NCBI GenBank assembly: GCA_963751695.1
Contig: CAVVVP010000003.1
Location: forward strand, 62,001-126,000
Direction of reading: 5' to 3'
From: SZUA-22 sp963751695
GTDB taxonomy: Bacteria; Bacteroidota; Ignavibacteria; Ignavibacteriales; Melioribacteraceae
DNA length: 64,000 nucleotides
Part shown: positions 10,487 to 19,519 of the stretch, one piece after another
Position numbering within the stretch: position 1 is the stretch's first letter
How the letters are laid out: each line of letters opens with the position of its first letter
Translations under genes and position numbers: made by a program
The notes under the pieces: generated by a model
The model's input: the letters and a program-made list of their open reading frames with translations, nothing else
What the model was told of the DNA's origin: nothing
Databases searched by the model: none

Positions 10487-11752
10487 ATGGATGAAATAAA
10501 AGAGACAAAAATAGAAAGAGCAATTTTAGTTGGACTGAAATTAAAAGATGATCGTCGTCATATTGTTGAAGAACACCTTTCTGAGTTAGATATGCTTGCA
10601 GATACTGCCGGAGCTGAAACAATTATTAAAGTTATTCAAGAAAGACATCGACCAGATAAAGCATTTTACCTTGGAAAAGGGAAAGCTGAAGAGCTTATAG
10701 AACTTTTTGAACTTAACGATATTGATATAATAATTTTTGATGATGACCTTGCACCAACACAGGTCCGAAATTTAGAGAAGCTTCTTGAAAAGAAAATTCT
10801 TGATCGAAGTGGATTGATTCTGGATATATTCGCTGCTCATGCAAAAACAAAGCAGTCAAAAACGCAGGTAGAGCTAGCGCAGCTCCAGTATATGCTCCCT
10901 CGTTTAACAAGAGCTTGGACCCATCTTTCAAAGCAGTATGGTGGCATCGGGACTAAAGGCCCAGGCGAAACGCAGATTGAAACAGATCGTCGATTGATCA
11001 GAACTCGGATTAGTAAATTAAAAGAGAACCTCAGGAAAATTGAAAGTCAGAATAGAACAAAAAGTTTGAAGCGAAAGGAATATCTTACTGCTTCTCTTGT
11101 AGGCTACACAAATGCTGGAAAATCAACATTGATAAATCTTCTTACCGATGCAGATGTTCTCTCAGAAGATAAACTTTTTGCAACATTAGATTCAACTACG
11201 CGCTCATTTGAAATCGACAAGAACAAACAAATAATGATCAGTGATACGGTCGGTTTTATTCGAAAGCTTCCGCACAATCTAATTGAATCTTTTAAGAGTA
11301 CGTTGAATGTCGTTAGAGACTCCGATATTATTCTGCATGTGATTGATTTTTCACATCCTTTTTTTGAAGATCATATTGAAGTAGTTAATGAAACTCTTAA
11401 AGAACTTGGATGTGATAAAAAACCAATTATCCATCTCTTTAACAAAATAGATCAGGTTGAGGATAGGTCAAAAATTGAATTTGTAAAGGATAAGTTTAAC
11501 GATGCTATTATTATCTCGGCAGCTCGTGCAATAAATATTTCTGCTGTGAAAGACAAGCTTGTAGAAATTTATGAGAGCAACTATAAGGAGAAATCAATCA
11601 CCCTTAATGCTGTTCAGTCAAAATTAGTTTCTCAAATTCATTCGCTTGCTGAAGTTACCAAATCTGAATATATTGATGACAAAGTTATGTTAACTTTTAA
11701 AACGGACTCTGCCAATCATAATAAAATTGAGAGGCTTTTAAATGAAGGTTGA
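10487..11752 (+). CDS. hflX: GTPase HflX
   Basis: A ribosome-associated GTPase that splits 70S ribosomes, notably under heat stress. The N-terminal HflX domain (residues 1-180) includes HRPDKAFYLGKGKAEEL and the QLQYMLPRLTRAW helix; GIGTKGPGETQIETDRR is the characteristic linker. The G domain shows G1 GYTNAGKST (about 206), G3 DTVGFI (about 252) and G4 NKID (about 322). Length (421 aa) is normal. Its 3' end overlaps the histidine ammonia-lyase start by 11 bp, so the two are translationally coupled. Confidence 0.95.
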   Translation: MDEIKETKIERAILVGLKLKDDRRHIVEEHLSELDMLADTAGAETIIKVIQERHRPDKAFYLGKGKAEELIELFELNDIDIIIFDDDLAPTQVRNLEKLLEKKILDRSGLILDIFAAHAKTKQSKTQVELAQLQYMLPRLTRAWTHLSKQYGGIGTKGPGETQIETDRRLIRTRISKLKENLRKIESQNRTKSLKRKEYLTASLVGYTNAGKSTLINLLTDADVLSEDKLFATLDSTTRSFEIDKNKQIMISDTVGFIRKLPHNLIESFKSTLNVVRDSDIILHVIDFSHPFFEDHIEVVNETLKELGCDKKPIIHLFNKIDQVEDRSKIEFVKDKFNDAIIISAARAINISAVKDKLVEIYESNYKEKSITLNAVQSKLVSQIHSLAEVTKSEYIDDKVMLTFKTDSANHNKIERLLNEG

Positions 11753-13292
11753 TGGGAAATCATTAACATTAGAGCAAATTGAGAAGTTTATTTCCGGAAA
11801 ACCAAAACTTCAACTTTCAGCAGAATCTAAAAGGAAAATTAAACAGGCGAGAACCCAAGTCGAAAAGTGGATTAATAACGATGAGGTTGTATATGGCGTA
11901 ACAACTGGGTTTGGTGAGTTTGCAAATGTTAAAATTTCTACCGAGAATATCGAATTACTGCAAAAAAATTTAATAGTCAGCCATGCAGCGGGAGTGGGTG
12001 AACCACTTCCTCCCTTTATTGTAAAGATCATGATGTTATTAAGAGTGAATGCACTTGCTCGAGGACATTCTGGAATTAGAATCAAGACTCTCCAATTACT
12101 AATTGATATGATCAACAATAACATTATTCCTGTAATTCCTTCTCAAGGTTCTGTTGGATCAAGTGGTGATCTTGCACCTCTTGCTCATTTAGTACTTGCT
12201 ATGATTGGAGAAGGGTATGTGCAGCTTTTCGATCAATTATCTGATTCAACAGTTTCCTCTCCCAAACCAGTAAAAGGAAAGTCAGCCCTAAAGAAGTTCA
12301 ATTTAGTGCCGATAACCCTATCAGCTAAAGAAGGACTTGCGCTGATAAACGGAACTCAAATGATGACTGCTTTTGCTGCTTACATTTCAATAAAAGCAAA
12401 ACAGATTACTAAATATGCAGATATTTCAGGCGCACTATCGCATGAAGCCTTGCGAGGTACAGACAAAGCCTATGACAAACGACTTCACAATTTAAGACCA
12501 TTTAAAGGTCAATTAGGCTCTGCTCAAAATATGTTGAATCTAATTAAAGGAAGTGAAATTAGGGTCTCTCATATAGAAGGCGATACACGCGTTCAAGATT
12601 CATATTCCATTAGATGCATCCCTCAGATTCATGGAGCTTCAAAAGATGCTATTTTCTATATTACCTCTCAGGTTGAAATTGAGATCAACTCTGTAAATGA
12701 TAATCCACTAATCTTTCCGAACGAAAGTGATCATATAGAAGGCGGAAATTTTCATGGACAACCCATTGCATTAGCCATGGATTTTATGAGTATCGCACTT
12801 TCTGAATTAGCAAATGTTTCCGAGCGCAGGATCGAACGATTAACTAACGGATCATTAAGTGATCTTCCAAGATTCCTAACAAACGAAGGTGGACTCAATT
12901 CTGGTCTAATGATCGCACAATACACAGCAGCAAGTTTGGTGTCAGAGAATAAGGTCCTCTCGCATCCAGCTTCCGTAGATTCCATCCCAACTTCTGCAAA
13001 CCAAGAAGACCATAATTCTATGGGGTCAATCGCTGCAAGGAAGTGTTATCAAATATTGAAAAACGTACAAAATGTAGTTGCAATTGAATTGCTTACAGCA
13101 GCACAGGGAATAGAGTTTTTAAAACCACTAAAGTGTGGAATTGGAACTGGTATTGCCTATAAGGAAATTCGTAAAGTCCTTCCACCATTAGATTCTGATA
13201 GAATTTTGTATAAGGATATCGAAAAGGTTTACAGATTAGTCGAATCTGGAGTAATACTAAAACAAGTTGAGAAAAAAGTAAAATTGATTTAA
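11742..13292 (+). CDS. hutH: Histidine ammonia-lyase (MIO-type), with SSG in place of ASG
   Basis: Deaminates L-histidine to trans-urocanate, the first step of histidine breakdown. The family signature GSVGSSGDLAPLAH is present, but the triad that cyclises to the MIO prosthetic group reads Ser140-Ser141-Gly142 instead of the usual Ala-Ser-Gly; the PROSITE family pattern does allow Ser at this position. Residues favouring histidine are kept: His near 81 (SHAAG) and Glu near 422 (NQEDHNSMG), where phenylalanine lyases have other residues. VYGVTTGFG (about 47-55) is the usual N-terminal motif. Length (516 aa) is typical. No hutU, hutI or hutG lies in the window. Starts inside the hflX 3' end and ends directly against the convergent TauE-like gene with no spacer. 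Confidence 0.9.
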   Translation: MKVDGKSLTLEQIEKFISGKPKLQLSAESKRKIKQARTQVEKWINNDEVVYGVTTGFGEFANVKISTENIELLQKNLIVSHAAGVGEPLPPFIVKIMMLLRVNALARGHSGIRIKTLQLLIDMINNNIIPVIPSQGSVGSSGDLAPLAHLVLAMIGEGYVQLFDQLSDSTVSSPKPVKGKSALKKFNLVPITLSAKEGLALINGTQMMTAFAAYISIKAKQITKYADISGALSHEALRGTDKAYDKRLHNLRPFKGQLGSAQNMLNLIKGSEIRVSHIEGDTRVQDSYSIRCIPQIHGASKDAIFYITSQVEIEINSVNDNPLIFPNESDHIEGGNFHGQPIALAMDFMSIALSELANVSERRIERLTNGSLSDLPRFLTNEGGLNSGLMIAQYTAASLVSENKVLSHPASVDSIPTSANQEDHNSMGSIAARKCYQILKNVQNVVAIELLTAAQGIEFLKPLKCGIGTGIAYKEIRKVLPPLDSDRILYKDIEKVYRLVESGVILKQVEKKVKLI

Positions 13293-14042
13293 CTAAAACA
13301 AACCTAATAGTCTTGCTGACATTATTCCCGCCGCAATAATTAAAACAATTTTAATATATTTCTCACCACCCTTAACTGAAAACTTTACCCCCCACCAGGC
13401 TCCGATCATATTTCCGCTTGCCAATATTAGACCAAACAACCAGTTCACATTCCCTGAGAAGATAAATATTAAAAGAGCAGGAATAGTATAAATGAAAACT
13501 ATAAAAACTTTATGCATATTTACATAAATTAAACTGAGTCTCATGAGGTGGTGAAGTGCAGCCATTAATAAAAATCCAACCCCTACTTGAATAAAACCTC
13601 CGTAGAATCCAATTCCAATCATAGATATCTTGACAATTATGGATGGGTGCTCATTTGGAGATTTAATGCTTTCAATATTCTTATTTGGAATTAACATTGA
13701 AAGAATTATAAAAATTATAATTATGGCTAAAATTATCTCAAATAAATCGTTATCTATTTTTGAAGCAAAGTAAGCTCCAATAATTGCTCCAGGCAAAGTA
13801 AATAGGGCCAGCTTCAAACTGATTTTAAATTGAAAAAACTCTGCTTTTTTAAATGAAGTAACAGCGGATAGATTTTGAAGTAAAATTGCTATTCTGTTTG
13901 TACCATTCGCAACTGAAGCGTCAAGACCTAAGAAAATTAACACTGGCAAACTTAAAGTAGATCCACCTCCGGCATTTACGTTTATAAAACCCGCAAATAA
14001 TCCAACAACAAATAAAATTATAAGTCTAAAATATTCTTCCAA
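13293..14042 (-). CDS. TauE/SafE (DUF81) family membrane transporter
   Basis: A 249-residue integral membrane protein of the TauE/SafE family, which includes putative exporters of sulfite or organosulfonates. About eight hydrophobic segments are visible. Family motifs include the first-helix glycine-rich stretch GLFAGFINVNAGGGS and LDASVANGTNRIAILLQN, with the symmetric second half GFYGGFIQVGVGF. The start is a TTG with AGGAG four bases upstream; no in-frame ATG is close. Transcribed convergently with hutH, from which no base separates it. Substrate cannot be inferred. Confidence 0.85.
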   Translation of the reverse strand: MEEYFRLIILFVVGLFAGFINVNAGGGSTLSLPVLIFLGLDASVANGTNRIAILLQNLSAVTSFKKAEFFQFKISLKLALFTLPGAIIGAYFASKIDNDLFEIILAIIIIFIILSMLIPNKNIESIKSPNEHPSIIVKISMIGIGFYGGFIQVGVGFLLMAALHHLMRLSLIYVNMHKVFIVFIYTIPALLIFIFSGNVNWLFGLILASGNMIGAWWGVKFSVKGGEKYIKIVLIIAAGIMSARLLGLF

Positions 14043-14145
14043 ACTACTCCTAAAATATTAGTGGAAATCTATAGAGTAATATTCAAATTTTATAACTAAA
14101 ACATGTATATTGGAATTTAAATTACAAATTTTCTAATGGAATTTT

Positions 14146-15743
14146 ATGACAGATCATATTTCTGAACTCGAAAACCTTAAAAAAGAGAACGAACGTCTTA
14201 AGAAGAAGCTTAATGAAAATGGCCCATTTCCTCTTAATATAACTCTATTTAAAAAAGCCTTAAACAAAATTACAGATAGTGTATTTATAGTTGGTACCGA
14301 CAGAACTATCCTGTTTACAAATGAAAGTTTTGATAAAATTTACGGATATGAAAACGATAGTATTCTTGGTAAGCATGGCAGTGTTGTTTATGGAGAAAAA
14401 ACTGAGCGTAAAAAATTTGATGAAATTTTCAAAGATATTATGACTACCGGTTGGCAGGGGGAGGTTTACCATAAGAAAAAGAATGGTGAAGAATTTCCCG
14501 TTTGGTTAACTGCCAGTGTAATTAAAGATGTTAATGAAGGTAAAGGTGCTATTTTTGGGATCACAAAAGATTTGACAGAAGAGGTTGAAAAGGAAAAATC
14601 TTTTAAAGCTGCTAAGGATCGCTACGAAAATCTGTTCCATGAGCTGAAGAATGTGGTCTATGAAAGCTCTCCTCATGGGAGACTACTAGATATCAATCCA
14701 GCAGGAGTAAAGCTATTTGGATTTGAATCCAAAGAAGAGTTAATGAATGTTGATATTGCAAACGATCTTTATGTAGATCCCAAAGATCGTGAAGTATTGA
14801 AAGCAGAAATAGAAAAAAAAGGGTACATAAAGAATTACGAAATAAAAGTTAAGAATAAAAAGGGTGAACACATTGTTGTCCTTGAAACTTCTACTACAAT
14901 TAAGGACAAAGCCGGAAAGGTAATTGCTTATCAGGGGATATTGCGAGATATTACTGAAAACAAAAAGCGTGAAGAGTTGATGAATAAATATGTCGAAGAT
15001 CTCGCTGAAGTTAATATGCAATTAAGAAATTCTGAAGTAGAGTTGAAAAAACTAAATGCTGAAAAAGATAAATTCTTTTCAATAATTGCACACGATCTAA
15101 AAAGTCCATTTAATTCCCTTTAAATCTTTCCGAGTTCTTAGTCGAAGATATTGCTGATCTTTCGATGGAGGAAGTAAAATCGTTTTCAAGGGAAATAAAT
15201 AAGTCAGCACAGAATGTCTACAATCATATTTTGAATCTTCTTCAATGGTCTCAGATAAGAACTGGCGGACTCGAGATGTCGATAGAAAATGTAGCGCTCT
15301 CTGGATTTGTAAATAATACAATGGCTTTGGTAGAGGGTAGTGCTGCAAAAAAAGATATAACGCTCAAAAATGAAATTGATACCCGCCTTTTCTTTAAAGG
15401 TGATCGCAATATGATAAATTCTGTTATTCTTAATCTGATATCAAACTCAATTAAATTCACACCCAGAGGCGGCTCGATAAAAATTTCAGCTGATGCAGAT
15501 AATGAGATGATAACGATAATGGTTATGGATACTGGAATTGGAATTCGTCAAGATAACCTTGAGAAGCTCTTTAAAATAGATGAGCATTTTACAACTTCTG
15601 GCACTTCTAACGAAATAGGAACTGGGTTGGGATTGATACTTTGTAAAGAGTTAATCGAGAAAAATGAAGGAAAAATTTGGGTAAAGAGTGAAGAAAAAGT
15701 TGGAACAACATTCTTCTTCACTCTCCCAAAGGCTGAAGTTTAA
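14146..15743 (+). CDS. PAS-PAS sensor histidine kinase (frameshifted at the H-box)
   Basis: A soluble hybrid-free histidine kinase of about 532 aa when one base is restored. A short coiled coil (residues 3-25) leads into two PAS domains (about 35-150 with TDRTILFTNESF, and 165-285 with ESSPHGRLLDINPAG). The HisKA domain follows, with phospho-acceptor FFSIIAHDLKSPFNS, then HATPase_c with N-box LNLISNSIKFTP, G1 DTGIGI and G2 GTGLGL. The upstream frame stops at 15121 just after KSPFNSL; the next frame resumes at once as LNLSEFLVEDIADLS. Adding one T to the TTT run at 15119-15121 joins them. No membrane helix is seen and no response regulator lies nearby, so it is an orphan kinase with a cytoplasmic signal. 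Domain order is secure; whether the break is real needs reads. Confidence 0.88.
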
Positions 15744-15765
15744 TTTATTCTAAATGAGCATTTCA

Positions 15766-16023
15766 TTAAACTGCTCTTTTATTTCCTAAGTAGATTATCT
15801 TTCTAATTGAATCAAACTGTAAGTAGGGATAGTCTGTCCTTATTGCTTCAATTGCTTCAGCAGCGCTGAAATTATTTTCTCTTAGATCTTTAAACCGCTT
15901 CTTTATCTGATAATCTCTGAGAGACTTTTCGTTAATCAGGTTTTTACTTTTAAGCAACTGATAAACATCATCACTTATAAGTTCAGACAACGGGTTATCA
16001 AAACCCCTATTTTCTTTAATCAT
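15766..16023 (-). CDS. Small hypothetical protein, helical, 85 aa
   Basis: Not recognised. The product is charged and mainly helical, ending LGNKRAV; a segment around residues 50-78 (FSAAEAIEAIRTDYP, then FDSIRKII) could form a helix-turn-helix-like pair, which is only a guess. The ATG at 16023 is preferred to a TTG 12 bases upstream because GGGGGAA sits just before it. It stands alone between the convergent histidine kinase and a 375-bp AT-rich gap, and an inverted repeat 66 bp upstream may control it. Confidence 0.55.
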   Translation of the reverse strand: MIKENRGFDNPLSELISDDVYQLLKSKNLINEKSLRDYQIKKRFKDLRENNFSAAEAIEAIRTDYPYLQFDSIRKIIYLGNKRAV

Positions 16024-16398
16024 TTTTTCCCCCAATGATTTTTAGTGAATATTGTTTCATTATAAAATTCAAATTTTCAAATCAATTTATTGTCAATTAG
16101 ATGACAATTAAGTAAAAAAGAACCACAAAAACTTTTAAAAAGTATTAACTCTGTATTGACAATGGAAATTTTGAGTAGGAAGTAATCGAGTTGTAAACTA
16201 GATGTTTTTTGTCTTGGTGATATGAAACTCTTCAAAATATACCCCTACTTTTACAGTTATTAATACTAATTTAACGTAGAGATATTTTCTATAAAATTCC
16301 TTCTTTAGTTGTTCTGATACTAATTTCATATGCAATATATTTTAAATTGCCAAGAAATTCAAGTATATTCAAAGAATTATAACACATATAAATACGGT
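16024..16398. other. AT-rich intergenic region upstream of the small hypothetical gene
   Basis: No convincing gene on either strand. It holds the perfect inverted repeat at 16089-16108 and a short palindrome ACTTTT-A-AAAAGT near 16131-16143. The rest is low-complexity AT-rich DNA downstream of ruvA and upstream of the small gene. No RNA fold was recognised. Confidence 0.5.
16089..16108. promoter_or_regulatory. Perfect inverted repeat, possible operator
   Basis: ATTGTCA and TGACAAT arms (7 bp each, no mismatch) around a 6-bp spacer. The centre-to-centre spacing, a little over one helical turn, fits a dimeric regulator. It lies 66 bp upstream of the small hypothetical gene's start. No regulator can be assigned. 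Confidence 0.35.
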
Positions 16399-16992
16399 TT
16401 ATTTATTGAAATTAGATAGTGATTCTTTAATTAAATCTTCAAGAATAATGTCTGGATTCTCTTCTAAAATTAGCCTTACTGTTTTCTCTGCATTTTTTTG
16501 ATTATATCCGAGTTGCGTTAGTGCAACCACAGCATCCATCTTTAGAGAATATGCCTCTCCATCAATTCCTTTTTTAAAATCACTGATAGAATCAACTTTA
16601 TCTCTCAGATCAATTAAAAGACGTTGGGCTGTCTTACGACCAATTCCTGGAATTGCCACAATTCTAGAAAGATCTCCATTATTTAATGCTTCTTTTAAGT
16701 CTTCAATTTGTATCCCTGAAAGAATACTCTGTGCTGATTTTGGGCCAATTCCATTTACAGAAATTAACAATTCAAACATTTCTTTTTCGGAAAGTGTTGA
16801 GAACCCGAATAAAATTAATGCATCATCCCTCACATTTAAATAAGTATAAAATGAAGTTAATTCGCTTTCGTTTTTAGATAAACTCTCAAATGTAGAAATT
16901 GTGATATTTATTTCATACCCCACGCCGTTTACATCAAGTAAAACTTGAGTAGGTTTTTTGGAGATTATTTTTCCAGTTAGATAACCAATCAT
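16399..16992 (-). CDS. ruvA: Holliday junction branch migration protein RuvA
   Basis: Binds Holliday junctions as a tetramer and loads the RuvB motor. Residues 1-60 form the OB domain (MIGYLTGKI, VLLDVNGVGYEI), followed by two helix-hairpin-helix motifs (LISVNGIGPKSAQSIL and IVAIPGIGRKTAQRLL) and the C-terminal RuvB-contact domain (AVVALTQLGYNQKNAEKTV). The start at 16992 is chosen because the canonical N-terminus M-I-G-x-L-x-G begins there; 13 extra residues upstream in the same frame lack homology. No ruvB is adjacent, and ruvC is 3.5 kb upstream in a different transcription unit. Confidence 0.95.
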   Translation of the reverse strand: MIGYLTGKIISKKPTQVLLDVNGVGYEINITISTFESLSKNESELTSFYTYLNVRDDALILFGFSTLSEKEMFELLISVNGIGPKSAQSILSGIQIEDLKEALNNGDLSRIVAIPGIGRKTAQRLLIDLRDKVDSISDFKKGIDGEAYSLKMDAVVALTQLGYNQKNAEKTVRLILEENPDIILEDLIKESLSNFNK

Positions 16993-17077
16993 TTGTAAAA
17001 TGTAAATTACGTTGAATAATTCATTGGACAAATTAAATAAATTTGAAGTAATATCCGCATTGTTTGTAAGAGCAAAC

Positions 17078-18373
17078 TCATTCTTTTAGACCATAATATA
17101 TTAAGTTTTCTAGCGATTTATAGTATTTATTGAAAGTTTGTCTTTCTTCATTCTCTAAAGTTCCATACTTCTTGCTTTTTAACTTAAATTCATTTTGCAT
17201 TGCATTTACTAATTCTCTTGATGCAATATAAAAGAGAGGTGTGTTATTAACATCCAAAATAGAAATATCTTGAACAGAATTTTCAGCATATAGGTTTTTG
17301 AGATTTGCCAACGCCATTCTCCCCTTCTTACTTATCTGTATATGAGGATAATAATTCCTTATTTCTTGAGTCAAAATGTTAAAATTCTTTCCTTCCAGAA
17401 AAGAGGTATTATCAAAGTATATTGTTATGCTTTGAAGTGCATTTCGGTAAAAAAATAAATTCACATCTTCGATCTTACATCCGAGATATTCTCCTTCTTC
17501 AAATTTAACATAAGAGAGCAGTGGGTAGAGATTTAGATATCTATATTTCTTAAACAAAAAACTTTCAGAAATTCTTGAACCAAAAACATTTTTTACAACC
17601 TGTATGGATTTATCTACTGCAGAGCCCCATTTTAAATCAGTCATACTTTCATTTATGCTATTTGATAAAGTATCAAAACTCATTGAATTTATTATTGTCG
17701 GTTCACTTTTGGGTCTAGAGAAGCTGATAATCGCCTTTTGATCGAGCTCTCCATCAATGGATTCATAAACATCACTCAGTCTTGCATAGCTATAGTCTTC
17801 GAGAGAATAATTAACAGATCCAATTTTGCATGAATCAAAAGCTGCTGAAGAGAATTCTGCGCACTTTAAACTTAATGTGTCAATAGAACTTTTTTTCATA
17901 CTTATCGATCCATCCTCAGATAATATTACATTCAGATTTTCTAAAACAAAATTTGAGAGACTATAAGACGTAGAAAATGTATAATAATCAAATTCAGACT
18001 CTTGAATTTCAAGCTTTTTAATTGTTGGCATTTTAATATCAACAATTGCTTTTAACGAATGATGTTTTATTCCTGGTCTGATTTTTAAAATTAGTTTTTC
18101 ACCTATTTGCTTAACAAATAAATAGTTGTTAATAAAATTATCCCCGCCCTCAATTCTAATTGAAAAAGAATCACTTTGAGTTATCCTAACTATCATCCCT
18201 CTAGTAATTTCTATTTCAGAAAATGAATCATTTGGAAATTCTTTCTTAATTTGACCATCAATTGAAGGAGTTACAGCAATTTCAATATTTAGAACTATTA
18301 CTATTACTACTGTAGTTGTGATAATTAAGACCAAGAAAGCAAAGACCGATAATATTTTGTTTGTAAGTTTCAT
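17078..18373 (-). CDS. Membrane-anchored DUF2807 (GIN/adhesin-head-like) protein
   Basis: A 431-residue protein with one N-terminal membrane anchor (LSVFAFLVLIITTTVVIVIV). The following region fits the DUF2807/GIN beta-helix pattern: SEIEITRGMIVRITQSDSFS, then KLILKIRP and repeated short strands (KLEIQES, ILSEDGSISM). The C-terminal 200 residues are not recognised. It overlaps the GntR gene by 4 bp (ATGA) and is the last gene of the ABC/GntR operon. This family is often found beside YtrA-type GntR and ABC genes in Bacteroidota. Role in the envelope is inferred; no enzymatic motif is present. Confidence 0.65.
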   Translation of the reverse strand: MKLTNKILSVFAFLVLIITTTVVIVIVLNIEIAVTPSIDGQIKKEFPNDSFSEIEITRGMIVRITQSDSFSIRIEGGDNFINNYLFVKQIGEKLILKIRPGIKHHSLKAIVDIKMPTIKKLEIQESEFDYYTFSTSYSLSNFVLENLNVILSEDGSISMKKSSIDTLSLKCAEFSSAAFDSCKIGSVNYSLEDYSYARLSDVYESIDGELDQKAIISFSRPKSEPTIINSMSFDTLSNSINESMTDLKWGSAVDKSIQVVKNVFGSRISESFLFKKYRYLNLYPLLSYVKFEEGEYLGCKIEDVNLFFYRNALQSITIYFDNTSFLEGKNFNILTQEIRNYYPHIQISKKGRMALANLKNLYAENSVQDISILDVNNTPLFYIASRELVNAMQNEFKLKSKKYGTLENEERQTFNKYYKSLENLIYYGLKE

Positions 18374-18738
18374 GATTGCCTCTTTGTGTCAAGATCATTT
18401 TGACCAAGTAAATCTTTAGGATCAATTTTTAATAACTTTATCTTTTTCATGAAATCTGGAAAATCATTATTATAAAATTCTTCTTTTTTCAATTGGAGAG
18501 TAAGTTTATACGCATGATCAGATATAAAATATCCGATACCTCTCTTGTTGTATATTATACCTTTTTCTTGAAGAAAAGAATAAGTTCTCATAACAGTATT
18601 TGGATTGACTTCAATGTCTACAGCAAATTCTCTAACCGAAGCAATTCTTTCATCGCTTTTCCACTTTTCAATTAGAATATTCTCACAGATATAATCAGCG
18701 ATCTGTAGATAAATAGCTTTATTGTTTTTAAAATTCAA
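18370..18738 (-). CDS. GntR-family repressor, YtrA subfamily
   Basis: A 122-residue one-domain GntR regulator of the YtrA type: a winged HTH (residues 8-75; IYLQIADYICENIL, RIASVREFAVDIEVNPNTVMRTY, LQEKGIIYNKRGIGYF) with only a short dimerisation tail and no ligand domain. The start is a TTG lying directly after the TAA of the upstream permease (TAATTG), with GTGAGG as ribosome site. It is the third gene of the ATPase-permease-regulator-adhesin operon and probably represses it through the palindrome at 20376-20405. Confidence 0.88.
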   Translation of the reverse strand: MNFKNNKAIYLQIADYICENILIEKWKSDERIASVREFAVDIEVNPNTVMRTYSFLQEKGIIYNKRGIGYFISDHAYKLTLQLKKEEFYNNDFPDFMKKIKLLKIDPKDLLGQNDLDTKRQS

Positions 18739-19519
18739 TTAGGCCTCACTTTCCCTTAATCTTAAAAAAGTGAGAATTAGAAAGAATGGAGCAACAAAAA
18801 TGTAGAATATTAATGTGATAATTTTAACTATCTCTTGAATTGAGTCTACCAAATAATCAATAGACGGTGGGGCGATTATATATCCAGGTTTTAAACTTAG
18901 AAGATCTGCTTCATGAAATTCAAAATTTATAATTTTATAAACAAGGGCTGTGAAAAATATTTAATGCTAGAATAGGTATACTAATAGTCAGAATCGTTTT
19001 AAGAAAATTGTATTTTTTAAAATAGACTGCACCAAAAAGAAATATGCTTAGTGATATTAAGTAATTCAATTCCGCCATGAGAATTTCAGGATTTAGTGGA
19101 TAGAAAATTGGAAAATGTCTATCAAATAGGAAAACACTTAAACCGCTTGCAACTATTGAGACAATTATTAAAAGGAAGTTTATACTTGCTAAATATAGAA
19201 TAGATACTATAATTAACTTACTTACTAACTTTTCGAGCGAAGAAGATGGTATTGTCAAATAGAAATAGCTTTTTTCTGTATAAAGTTCACTGAATGAAAG
19301 ACTGGTAACAATGAAACCTATCACTATTATTATAGCAGGGTATATTATAGAATATAGGTTTGATTCCATTTTGCCGATTCCAATGGATACGAAAAACAAA
19401 AGTAAAACTCCTCCTAAAACTTCGGTAGAAATTACTATTTTCCAGGCATTTGATAACAAATCCATATAGAGTGAGGTTTTCACTCTCCGAAAGTTCAAAT
19501 AGTTATTTGTGAGTTTCAT
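18739..19519 (-). CDS. ABC transporter permease (frameshifted near the 3' end)
   Basis: A six-segment ABC-2-like permease of about 259 aa once one base is removed. The first 188 residues contain five hydrophobic segments. The frame then breaks at the A-run 18953-18957 (T-run on the coding strand): with one T less, LALNIF continues as TALVYKIINFEF and on through a sixth membrane segment (IITLIFYIFVAPFFLIL) to LRLRESEA and a TAA that abuts the GntR start. Without the correction the ORF ends at SPCL. The start at 19519 has GAGGAAG five bases upstream and overlaps the ATPase gene by 17 bp. Partner of the ATPase upstream; cargo unknown, possibly an antimicrobial peptide or lipid as for other YtrA-controlled systems. 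Confidence 0.75.

Noticed and set aside
15118..15126. Programmed -1 frameshift in the histidine kinase
   Set aside because: The site lacks the X-XXY-YYZ heptamer in the right phase and no stem or pseudoknot follows; a missing T is simpler.
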